Made by a program: the position numbers and the translations under genes
The notes under the pieces: generated by a model
Database searches by the model: none
Told to the model about the DNA's origin: nothing
The model's input: only the letters and a program-made list of their open reading frames with translations
Source: Vicia villosa
Taxonomy: Eukaryota > Streptophyta > Magnoliopsida > Fabales > Fabaceae
Assembly (NCBI RefSeq): GCF_029867415.1
Contig: NW_026705147.1
Location: 310,001 to 374,000 of the forward strand
Length of the DNA stretch: 64,000 nt
Direction: 5' to 3'
Part shown: piece by piece, positions 14,143 through 25,398 of the stretch
Numbering within the stretch: the stretch's first letter is position 1
Layout: each line of letters begins with the position of its first letter

Positions 14143-17125
14143 CTAAAAAATAATCTTGTTTCTTTGATTCCAACTAGTATACACCATCTCAGTGGCTGCT
14201 AGTTTCAATAGCTTTGCACGCCCACGTTTCCCTTTGGTTTGGCTACAAATCCACTTTATCTCTTCTGTACATTCCCTAGGAATATGTCGAATCCTCATCC
14301 AGGTAAGAAGTTGCATCCAAATTCTCTTAGTCTCGGCACAAGCGAAGAAAAAGTTCTGACATGTTTCCATCTGATCACAGTACACACAAAGTCCATCTGT
14401 TGTAACCCCAATCTTACTCAGCCTGTCTTTCGTGGGTAACCGGTTTTGACACGCCATCCATAGAGTAAAGATAGCTCGCGGTCTAGCTTGGTTCTTATAC
14501 ATAAGGGACCTCCAAACAACTCTGGGTTTATCTCCTCTAAGCATACGATACATCTTGCTCGTGTCATAACTCCCAGTTGTTTGAAACAATTGCCAAGGGG
14601 CTGACTGTATGAACCGATCCCTGTGCTTGAACATAGCCTTCAGTATCCAAGAGCTGGTAGCACTGGGTTGGTATGTATTCACGTCGTTCCTCTTAATGTA
14701 GTAAAAGTGGATCCATCAAATCCACAAATTATCTTTCTTAGCACACAAATTCCACAAAAGTTTGCCAATAGTTGCCCTGTTCCATTCAGCTAGAGAGATT
14801 ATATTCATGCCGCCAGCAGCCCGCGGATCGCAAATATGGTCCCATGAGATGGGGGATTTCCTAGATGCCACGTCTTTCCCTGTCCAGAGGAACCTACGGC
14901 AGAGACTATCAATATGCGTAAGGATCTTTTTGGGCAATAGGAAAATTTGCATCCAATAATTGGTGATAGCGAAAATAATGCTGCGAATCAATTGTAAGCG
15001 CCCTGCATACGATAAAAGTCTGGTACTCCAATGATTTATCCTACACAACATTTTATCCAGGAGAGGTTGGCACATATTGATACGCAGCTTTCGACTAGCC
15101 AAGGGCACCCCCAAATATTTGAAGGGCAGACTTCCTCTTACAAAAGTAGTTTCCTGTTGAATTCTGGCTTGTTCATCCACATTACCACCCCCAAAATACA
15201 CTCTGTACTTCGAAGGGCTGGCCTCTAATCCTGTAGCAGTAGAAAAGTTTATGAATTTAGCCATCATTAGCTGGATAGAAATCAGATCTCCCCTGCAGAA
15301 CAACAATAAGTCATCTGCAAAACAAAGGTTAGTGATCCTAAGTTTTTGACACTTAGGGTGAAACTTAAATCTCGGCTCCACGATAAGGCTTTGAAGTAAT
15401 CTATGAAGGTACTCCATAATTAGGACGAAAAGAAGTGGAGACACCGGATCCCCTTGTCTCAATCCTCGCTTGGCTTTAAGGATTCTCGTAGGTGTACCAT
15501 TTATAGAGTACCTGTACGACACTGTTGTGACATAAACCATTATCCACGTAACAAACTTGTGGGGGAAGCCAAGTTCAATTAGGATCTGGTTAAGTGCAGT
15601 CCATTCAACGGTATCATACGCCTTTTGAATGTCCATCTGGATCATGCATATGGGGGATATATTTTTCCTATCATAACCTCGAACCAACTCTTGCGCCAAC
15701 ATAATGTTATCATGGATAACCTTCCCCGGAACAAACGCTGACTGGCTATCATCAATAACAACAGAAATCACCTTGCCCAACCTTGTAGTGAGGATTTTGG
15801 ATATTATCTTATACACAGTGCTATAACAAGCTATAGGACGCATATCTCTGACCGTTTTTGCCTCTGAGGATTTTGGTATCAGGGTAACCAGTGAGCAGTT
15901 TGCAGCCTTATATAACTTGTTACCCTCAAAAAATTCTCTGATAGCCTCCTTAACACTAGGCCCTACAACATTCCAGGATACCTTAAAGAAATAAGCATTA
16001 AATCCATCGGTACCCGGAGCTTTATGATTACCTATACTCATCAAAGCCTCCCAGATTTCTTTGTCTTCTATAGGTTGAATGAGAGTCTGAGCAAGATCTC
16101 TTGGCAGTATCTTACCTCTTCTAATTGCAATAATATCAATACCTCTTAGAGACCCATCACTAGTCCCTATCAAATTCGTGTAGAACTGCAAGATTTCATC
16201 TTCAATCTGTTCAGGGGTGTTAAGTACTCTACCATCTAAAGCCAAGAGAGTGTGGATTCCTTTTTGCTTGGTTTTCTCTTTGACTGAGGCATGAAAATAT
16301 GAATTATTATTATCTCCCAATTGCAACCAAGTAATTTTGGAACGTTGCATAAGCATAACTTCTTCAATCTGGTTCAGGTGGATAACTTGGTCAGAATACC
16401 TCTTGACTTGCTCCCTAAGATTGTCATCATAAAGGTCATGATTAAGTTGTTCCTGGGCCTGTTTCAGATCCAGTCTGGCTTGTTGTATTTGCTGTTGAAT
16501 GTCAGTGATTTTTCTGATGAGAGGCTTTAAAGCAATCTGCATTAGCTTCAAGTTGCTCCAAAGTCTATACATGGCAGTCCCTTGAATATTGCATTTCCAG
16601 CTATCTTGTACAACCTGTGCATAAGAAGGATCAAGAGTAATGCAATTAGGAAATTTGAACATAGATTTTCTTCTGGGAATGCTGTCCTCAAGCTGGATTC
16701 TAATAGGGGCATGATCCGAAATGTGTGGCAACAGGATCTCCATGGAAGCATCTTGGAAGGTTTGGAACCACTCTGCATTACCAAGTAAATGATCGATTCT
16801 AGAATAGATCAAACCCGTCCTATGCTTATTAGACCAAGTGTATTGACTGCCTTTAGTGTTGGCCTCAAACAGTCCCACCTTATGCATCATATCTGTCAGA
16901 TCATTATACTCTGCAAGAGTCACACTATTTCCTCCAATCCTGCCTTGGCTGTTGATCACATTATTAAAATCACCCATGGCAATCCAAGGAGAATGGAGAT
17001 TGGTGCCCAGCTGCTCAATAGTTTTCCAAAGTCTTTTCCTGTGCTCAATTTGATTGTAAACATAAACAATCGTAACAGAGTTCAGCCTATATTTTATTCT
17101 ATGATCAAGACTTTGCACCTCAGCA
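14143..17125 (-). pseudogene. LINE ORF2: endonuclease C-terminal part, reverse transcriptase, zf-RVT
   Basis: Read on the - strand. First comes the C-terminal part of the AP-type endonuclease (GDFNNVINSQGRIGG, SRIDHLLGNAEW, ISDHAPIRI). Then the reverse transcriptase: QMDIQKAYDTVEW, GLRQGDPVSPLLF and the catalytic FADDLLLF. The C-terminal piece (14143-14682) is the zinc-binding RT domain (LPTKDRLSKIGVTTDGLCVYC). A TGA at 14716-14718 interrupts an otherwise continuous frame between RT and zf-RVT. The N-terminal endonuclease part lies beyond the hAT insertion at 18028-18296. Domain order and motifs are those of plant L1 elements. Confidence 0.88.
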
Positions 17126-18019
17126 TAGGGGTGATCAAAACCAAACCAACCCAATAGAAAACCGCAAACCAAACCAAACCAAACCGAAACCGCAAAAAAC
17201 CGCATTTGGTTCGGATTAGTTTGGGTCAGTTTTTACAAAACCGCACGGTTCGGTTCGGTTTGCGGTTTGTATTTTGTAAACCGAATCAAACCGAATCAAA
17301 CCGCACTATGTTACAACCTAAATTTTACTAACTCACATCCAACCCAAACTTAAACTTATTATACATTAGCATTATGATTACGAACAATTTTCTTATCCTT
17401 ACACATATAATTTCAGTCCCGATCTTCTAAAATCTCTAATAACATTATCGCACCTTCTTTGCCACATATATCTTCCCTCTTCTTCTATAATCTCTACTCT
17501 CTTATATTCTTTCTTTTTCACCTTCTCATTTTTATGTAAATGTTCCCTATTTCAGTTTCGTTTTTATCGCATATCTTCTTCTCTAATCTCTCAACACTTT
17601 TTTTCTTTTTCACTTTCACTAATCTTTCGTCTCTTCTATTTTTTTGTTTCGTTATAATAATTTTTATATTGTTTTATGCTATTATTTTATGTTTAATATT
17701 CCACTTTTGTCTAATTTATTTTTTACATATTAAATGAAAAATTGTTGTCAAAATATGACGAGTTTTGTTATTATTTGATAGTGTATGAATGTATAAATAC
17801 AAAATTATGTTATCATCTATATGTGTATGTATGGCTCAATAAAATATTTGTAAAAAACCGAACCAACCGAACCGAACCAAACCGCATTAGTTTGGTTTGG
17901 TTTGGTTCGGATTTTTTTTAAAAGCCAACCGAACCAAACCAAACCGCACTATTTTTTCTCTTGCGGTTCGGATGATTTTTTTCGTCAAAACCGCCCAAAC
18001 CGCACCGCGAGCACCCCTA
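17126..18019. mobile_element. Non-autonomous hAT element (894 bp) inside the LINE endonuclease
   Basis: Ends are TAGGGGTG and CACCCCTA, flanked by the perfect 8-bp duplication cctcagca (17118-17125 and 18020-18027); an 8-bp target duplication and this terminus are diagnostic of hAT. Both subterminal zones are dense in AACCAAACC/AACCGAACC on one side and GGTTTGGTT/GGTTCGG on the other, so the ends can fold back on each other. There is no transposase. The insertion splits the LINE endonuclease coding frame. Confidence 0.9.
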
Positions 18020-18027
18020 CCTCAGCA

Positions 18028-18296
18028 TGAATGAACTGTGCACTCATCTGCAGGACCTTGATGTCAACCACAGAGTTCAGCCACATGAGCCAAATTCTGC
18101 CATTATCGTGGCATTCATAATTATCCACAACTTGCCACTTATTTCCCATATGCCTTCTTATTCTATCAGCCTTATGCTTCTTAACCCTGGTTTCAAGTAA
18201 TGCCACGACAAGGACTCAAAATTCAGAGATGTAGGAGCTAACCTCTCTATGTCGAGCCTCTTTATTAATTCCCCTAACGTTCCAAGTAGCTAGCAT
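18028..18296 (-). pseudogene. LINE ORF2 start: AP endonuclease N-terminal part
   Basis: The - strand encodes MLATWNVRGINKEARHREV, the usual start of the plant L1 endonuclease, then ALLETRVKKHKADRI with the catalytic-region Glu. A TGA at 18216-18218 breaks the frame. It continues at 17125 after the hAT insertion. ORF2 start (18294-18296) overlaps the ORF1 stop (18296-18298) by one base in TGATG, an arrangement that suggests termination-reinitiation. Confidence 0.8.
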
Positions 18297-18475
18297 CAAC
18301 CTCCACTGTGTTCCCCTACAGGACCTGCTCCATTCCTTCGGGGAGTAAAGGGATTATGAAAAGTCCACATCTGAGGTTGCTTTGGAGTACTCATTGGCTT
18401 CTTACCTCTGTCACCCTTGGAGGTAACAACTGTCCAATTGTCAGGAATAATACTCTCTCCTTGCGTGGTAGTATG
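18297..18475 (-). pseudogene. LINE ORF1 C-terminal piece, cut by the Ogre insertion
   Basis: The - strand encodes SIIPDNWTVVTSKGDRGKKP and then a basic, Pro-rich tail ending at a stop at 18296-18298. It is the continuation of ORF1 from 39182 upward; both sides carry the target duplication (catac on the - strand) and the frame is kept across it. No recognised domain is in this tail. Confidence 0.75.
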
Positions 18476-21400
18476 TGTCGCTACCGCGAAATTTAACAGA
18501 GTCGCCACTAACATATTTATCCTGAAAAGGAAGGGAATGCCAGCAAACCACAAAACAAAACAACGGTCTCACGACCAGAGAAAAAGGGTAAGGGAGTCGG
18601 TTACGCGAGGGGAAGGTGTTAGCACCCCTCGCGCCCATCGTACTCGATGGTATCCACGCCAGTGTCTAAATCTATGGGTGTGTAATAAATCTATGCTAAT
18701 CTGGACTAAAATGAATGCAGAATGTAGGAAAAGAAAGGATTGTGCTCGCACGGGCCCTACCCCGCTGCCTACGTATCTTTTTTGCAGAATCAGAGCTACC
18801 GTAGCTCGGCTAACTAATTTCTGTTTGTTTTGTGTTTTTTAGGTGAACAAGTTACATTCACACTCCGCTGCTCGACCTTTGGAGACTTATGCTTGGGAAT
18901 GGAGCGGAAATAACAAGCTCTTAAGAAAAGAAAATCAAAGAGTGTGGTTTGTGTTTTAAAGAATGCATGAGGAAGACCTAAGCTAAGGGGGAAAGCTTGC
19001 TACCTAATGTTATCATACAAAGGGTACAAGTCTAAACTAAACTAGCAACCTACGAGGAAAAGGGCAAAAGCAAACAAATAGCACACAAATGAGCATCCAC
19101 TCGTAAAGCAAACAAAACCAACGGTACTGACCGAATGGTAGAAAAGCGGTCCCGCCATAGCCAAGGGGAGCAGCTCAACCCAAGTCAACCAAGCATTAGA
19201 CCTCGCGAAAATGATCGGGCCATAGACAAGAGGGCGGACCCCTCTCAGCAACCAAGCCGTCACGGATCGTAAAGGAAAACGGTGCGTGCGTACACCGAGC
19301 ATCAACGTCGAGCGACGTGAGCTATAGGAAAGGCGGGGGTCCGGCTGCATGAACCCTTTTCCTGACATACTCGATAACAAGATCTTGTGCAGGTTCGGAA
19401 GCAAGCAACGCGTAGCGTGCGCATACCAAACGGACTCGATGAGACTAGGCGGGGGTTGATTACGAACCCTTGACCGCATGCCTTCCATGAGGACTTAACG
19501 GAGTGCCATATAGGGCTTATTACACCGTGACTCCCTGCCGCAAAGCACAAATATAAACACACCAACAAAAACAGAGCCTCTTTCGAGGGCTTGGCCAGAT
19601 GCATGTCTAAGTCCTACTTCTCATGTTAAAGGATGATGCGGGAAAGCGATAAAGTGCGAGAGAAATAAAATGAAACGGGATCAATACCAAACGGATGATG
19701 ATCCGTAAACTACAGAGAGGCGAAGCGAAGAAACTAGAATCCCGCAAGCGAGCTAGCAAAGCAAAAGCAAATGGTCAGCACACCGATTAGCCATAAAGCA
19801 CACAAAGGTCGACACGCGCGTCGAGCATAATCACGATACACCTGCAAGAGTAACAAGCAAACCAAACAATCAGATATAAAGCAATAAGATCGTGTCTCCA
19901 AGTCGAGAGCACGATACGAGTCAACGAGATATAATCGTATTCCGCAAGTGAAGCGGAACACTCAAGCAATGAGTATCAATCGGTGACCGTCCAAAAGCCT
20001 TGCACACTAGCACACAAGTTAGAGATAACAAAACATCGCAATCGGAATTGCGTTATTACCTTCTAATCTAAAAGAAAAGGAATAACTAATGCAAACATGA
20101 AATGAACAACAAAATGTCAAGGGGAAAACAAAGATGAATAAACCACAATCAATCAATACCAATCATCTCACAAGATAGCACGTTTCACAAGCTTTCCAAC
20201 GGTATAAAGAACGCGCAAATCGGAGTTACGAGCAAAAAGATATGAAAGATTGAAGTTAGGAAGCAAAGGAAGCAAAAGTAGGTCGACCTACCTTCGACCT
20301 AGGTCGACCTAACAGGTCCAGAAACGAAATAAACAGCTCCAGGTCGACCTAAACTCACCCTGGGTCGACCTAACAGTGCCATGGTCAAAAATGAAGGTTT
20401 TAGGTCGACCTAAACTCACCCTAGGTCGACCTAGCAGTGCCAGGATCAAAAAGGAAGGTTTTAGGTCGACCTAAACTCACCCTAGGTCGACCTAGCAGTG
20501 CCAGGATCAAAAAGGAAGGTTTTAGGTCGACCTAAACTCACCCTAGGTCGACCTAGCAGTGCCAAATGCCGAAAATTGAGTTTTCTCGCAAGGAAACATG
20601 ATGCAATTCTTCATGAATGTTCAGCATACAAGCAAATATCAAACATGCAATGCTATGAGTCAAGAGCAAAGCACATTATTCAGCAAATTGATCGGTCTTT
20701 AAGAGCAAAATTAAACATTCCATCGAACAATTAGTATGCAAGCATTGAATCGTAGGCATTGTGATTATATCATCGAGAGCAATCGTTATCAAACCTCAAA
20801 TGGCATCAATTTAGCGTAGGCATCATGAATTATCATTCCACAATCAATTATCACATGCTAGAACTCAAAATTAAGCACAAATGCTTCACACATTCAAATT
20901 ATCGAACACTTAGCATGCAATTTCTTGGATCATAAGCAACATGCATGTAGCATCATCAACAACTCAACGGTAAATCTCAAATTCAATCAAATAATCAAGA
21001 TCAACACAAATCGAAGCTGTCAACAAGCAATTATCATCATCAATTATCATAGATCCATCATCCACAATCAAAAATCTTCATGATCAATGTCGAATTAAGC
21101 AACAAATTCAATAATCTAGCAAGGTTTGTAGTGAATTTACCGGATCGAACGAAGAGAATGAGATCGAATGAACACGAACGCGAACACGACGCGAACACGA
21201 ACGAAATTCAAGAGGTGTGAGGGAGAGAGTGGCGCGTGAGATCCTTTGATAGGGAGAGAGATGCGCGACACTTTAATCGGAGGAGAAGATCTTGATTTGT
21301 GCTTTGATCTTCATTTGTTCTTAAGATTTGATCTTGAATTGATGAAGTTTTTTGTGAGTTTTTGTGGTTTTGATCCAAGCAAATTGAGAGAGAATTGAGA

Positions 21401-22391
21401 GAAAGTGTTTTTGATCTTCTGGGTGAAATTGAAGTTATGAGAGCTCTCCCTTGATTTGTGAAGAGCAAAATGTTTATATATTGTCAACGCGAAATGTCCA
21501 AATTGCCCTCGGTGCGTCTTATTTTGGCTCATTTTTAAGGAAACTCGGTTCGGCTCTGAATTCCGGAACGAAACCGATGCCATTGTGAAGATGACCAAAT
21601 TTGTGACCCGTCGCCGCGAGAAGCACCTCAATCCGATAAGCGATGAAGAAAATACGCCCGTTTGAATGACGAGAAACGTCGATCCATCTGACGCGACTGT
21701 GCGAAATTTTGTGAGTACCGCTCAAAGAACTCGATAAAACCCTATCTTCGGCTCAGAATCTAAACAGGCATGTGTGACAAAGAATCGAAGCTAACAAAAT
21801 TTCTAAGAGAATGCCGCCGGAATGAACTTCATACGATAAAAATCGAAGAAATTATGAATTTTCGAACTCGGCGCGACATACCCGAAAACACACTTTTTAC
21901 CGAAACAACGCGACGATCCTTAAAATTCTGGGAATTTTCTATGCATATTTGGCCTTCGGTCCGAACATATGAAATCTTGGTAATGATGCCACGGAGCTCC
22001 AGTTAAATTTTCAAGCGAATCCGGCGAGCGGATTAGGAGATATGAATTTTCCGAGGTCCGAAACCCTACATTCAGCACTGTTTTTCACTGCGAATTCTCA
22101 AGTAATTTGCACATTTGACAACCTTCCTCAAAGAATTGGCTCCCGAGCCGAACACGAAAGTTGTAGATATCGTCGAAACAGCGGAGACAACGCGGGAACT
22201 TAGCTCGTATCACCTTCCAAATAGTATTTATGAATTTTCTCGTACTTTCACCGTTTAAACCGCTCTTTCACACTTTACCCTCCTAAACCCATGAAAACTC
22301 TTTATTATTTTTCTTCCATTTTTGGATGACGAAATAAACGTCATCATTAACTTATAGCTCCAATAAAGAGGGCAAATTTTGGGGTGCAACA
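18476..22391 (-). repeat. Ogre 3' LTR (3916 bp)
   Basis: Matches 35326-39181 almost base for base. It has one more copy of a 61-bp palindrome-bearing unit than the 5' LTR and one base less in a T-run near 22080, which explains the 60-bp length difference. No protein is encoded; frames within it are repeated identically in the other LTR. The internal boundary is set by the PPT at 22392. Confidence 0.95.
20279..20572. repeat. Tandem 61-bp repeat with TAGGTCGACCTA palindromes in the 3' LTR
   Basis: Full units start at 20401, 20462 and 20523 (the last incomplete), preceded by two diverged units from about 20279 and 20341. Each unit holds two copies of the palindrome (T/C)AGGTCGACCTA about 13 bases apart, i.e. 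two SalI-type GTCGAC sites. The 5' LTR has the same array with one unit fewer (37128-37354). Confidence 0.9.
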
Positions 22392-22404
22392 GCTGCCCCT
22401 ATTC
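22392..22404 (-). promoter_or_regulatory. Ogre polypurine tract
   Basis: Read on the - strand directly before the 3' LTR start TGTTGCACCCC: GAATAGGGGCAGC. Position and G-rich purine composition fit the plus-strand primer of Ogre elements. Confidence 0.8.
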
Positions 22405-25398
22405 AAACTTCTTGAACCTTGCGTGTGAGAAACGAAAGTTTCGAACCGTCGAGGTGGAAGGAGATTGAATACCAGAATGAACTCGAAAATTTGCGCTCTT
22501 GATCAATAGAAGATTCCATCTCGTAACAAGAAGGAATGTACCACCCCGCGAGCAGGGGAAAAAACTTCAACTGATCTGGATAATAAATATGCTCCCACTT
22601 GTGAAAAAGGAGGAACGGGCACCCACAGGCAGGGGAAAACACTTCAAATGATCCGGGCATCAAGAGAAGGAACATCTTGACTAATCTGAGTATCAGGCGT
22701 TGCAGATGTCTCCGAACATGCATCGGGATAGATGTCTTAAGTCGATCTGGGAATCGAAGGAGATACGCCGGTTGATCTGGACATCAACGGGTAAAAGTAT
22801 CTCTGATCTGGGAATCTGGGCAGACATCTCTTCTGATGCAATTAAATCATCAGGTAGATATTCCAACTAATCTGGGAATTAGCGGCTAGCTCCTTCGTAA
22901 GACCACGGGGATCCGGAGGCGGTTCCTTCAACTGAGCTGGATATCAGGATAGGAACAATATCTCTTCCGAACTGTGTACGCCGGGGAAAGAATGCCTTTA
23001 AACTGATCTGGACATGATGCCAGAAAATAAGTAGGACAATCTTCATCTGAAAGACAAAGTCGATCAGGCAAACATCTCCATCTGATCTGATGATATCAGT
23101 GGCTTGCTCCTTAGTAAGATCACAGGAGATCCGGAGGCGGTTCCTTCAACTAATCTGAAACTGGATATTAGGATAGGAACGGATGTTTCTTCCGAACTGT
23201 GTACGCCGGGTAAAGAAAACGTCCTCAACTGATAGTAAGGTATCAGGACTGGGCAAACGAGTTTCTTCTTCTGAACGAATTAAATCGTCAGGGAGTAGAT
23301 ATTTCCAACTGATCTGATGTATCAGAGGGCTTGCTCCTTCGGAAGATCTTGGGAGATCCGGAGGCGGTTCCTTCAACTGAAAGTCTGATTTATCAGGAAT
23401 GGGAACAAATATCTTCCACCGATCTGGGGGCATCGGGAATAGGAATGTCTTTGAACTGATCTGAGCTGTGCCAGAAAATAAGTAGAACAATCCTCTTCTG
23501 ATTCGAAATATCAGGATAAGCGCCTGTAATGACTAGGCGAATATTGCTCTCTATGGAGCATTTGAATCTGGATGACTTTCCTGTAGAAAGAGACAACAGA
23601 TATGATATGGTTTATGCATGATGTATGTATGAATGTGTATGGAATAACGTTTTCGAGAAGGAAGACGCTATACGCTTTTGAGAATGCAATGCAAATGATG
23701 CATGATTCGAACGTTGCTTAGGGAGACAACGGAGGAGCACTGAATTGCTGAAGAAGTCCTGGAGAGAGTATGGAACTCTGCGGAAAGGACAAGACGGGTG
23801 ACCAAGGGTCACAAACTGCGAGCTGGCCAAGATGAATCAGAAATCTGCTGGAGACGATAAAATTCGGACGAGAGCTCTGGTTGGGGAACAAATCTTGCTT
23901 GAAGATATGAACATCCCACTTAACTGCTTGGGGAAGACCCATGCAACTTCACTGGAGAAGCAAATTCTCGACATACTGGGGATGAAGAGATAAGAGCAAG
24001 TCGTGGAGATAACTCTGGTGAAGAGTAACCAACTTGCTGGTGTAGGACGCATTCCGCTGGGAAAATCCTTGAAGGAAACAGATTCTGCTGAGGATGCATG
24101 CGAATCTCTGCTGAGGAAAGACTCGGTGGGGAAGATGAATACTTCTGCACAAAGATCCACTGATGAGATGAGGAATCCGTTGGGGATAAGGACTTAGCAT
24201 AAGAACCTTTTGTTAGGACAACTCCACTGGGGAACAAGATGACTCTCCTGGGGAGAACAGGTCAATCTGTTGGGGAGAGAAAACGCTCTACTGGGGAGAA
24301 CGAGGAACTCGGGCAAGGAACCTCATTAAGAGCTAGCTGGGGAATCAGACACCATTCCATCATGATTCAACTGGGGAGAAAGCATTCCGTCGGGAATAAG
24401 GCTTCTGGAGCATAGAGAATGCATTAAGATGTACTTTGCTGAGGGTATGAGAATCTTTCATTAGGAAGCACTCGGCTGGGGAGTGAGAATATCTCATGAT
24501 TAGGTTCGCCAACACGCTGATACGAAGCGCTTGCAAGCATGTACCTGCGAAACAAACAAATGCAAATGCCCCAGGATATATCATGGTATCTTGGCCTGCC
24601 ATCCTGGTTACACAAAAAAAACTTCGAAGTAGATTCAAAGGTTTCATCATTTTGAATCATGTATTGTAAAAGCAATGCAGTTTTCATATGCAAAGTTTAA
24701 CACAAACTCAGGACGTTTTATGCAAACAAAACAGTAAAAGAAAACAGCTTTTGAGATGAAAAGAAGTTTAAAGCATGCCCGAAAGAGGGCGAATACATTT
24801 CCGAAGCAGTTCCTAGTAAGAGGTAACCACAATTTATTGAGTACAAGAGAAATGGCAATGTGAAACGGATATCCATTGGTTTCGATCCCGCTACCACTTT
24901 TATAACTCCGACGTTCTCATCTCCTTGCTTTGGAAGACCGTACTCATTAGGATTGATCACTGCCCGATTTAACAACTGATTGATATACATCACCAAACTT
25001 GTGGACCCGACAGGGTTTATGAGTGCCTTTAGGGATTTGAGTTGCCAGGCGCAAACTCAAGAACACGGAGTCTTGCTTATCCCTCGGTCGGGAGCCCTAA
25101 ACAAAGTGATTGGATGTTGTGCATGCTTTAGGGATTTGAGCTGCCAGGTGCAAACTCAAGAGCACGGAGTCTTGCTTATCCCTCGGTCGGGAGCCCTAAG
25201 CATGTATGAAGAGTGATTGCCATGGTGGCATGCGAGATGTAGTCGTTCGCTTTTGTCCCTTTTTTGCCTAAGCCGCCCTTTCGGGTTTTCAACTTAGCGG
25301 GTATATTTGTTTCTTTTTCATTCTTTTGCCTGATTCATTTTCTTTTCTCTTTTTTCTTTCTTCTTTTTTTTCTTTTTTTTCCTTTTTTTTTATCAGGT
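22405..25398 (-). repeat. Ogre 3' untranslated region rich in tandem and structured repeats
   Basis: No coding sequence. Three blocks are visible. At about 22885-23530 a ~220-bp unit with 'gatccggaggcggttcctt' and 'gaactgtgtacgccgg' recurs near 22885, 23103 and 23329. At about 23740-24480 a CTGGGGA-type motif recurs every 20-40 bases. At 25028-25200 a 99-bp unit bounded by TTTAGGG and CCCTAA(A) is duplicated. A nearly all-purine tract on the - strand (25333-25391) follows the integrase stop. Ogre 3' regions are known for family-specific tandem repeats. Confidence 0.8.

Noticed and set aside
19042..19604. Open frames of 100-150 codons within the Ogre LTRs (also at 35892-36454)
   Set aside because: They occur identically in both LTRs because the LTRs are copies; composition and lack of domains indicate non-coding LTR sequence.
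20279..20572. Regular repeats with constant spacing that could suggest a CRISPR array
   Set aside because: Plant nuclear context, units repeat in full with no unique spacers, and the same array is in the other LTR.
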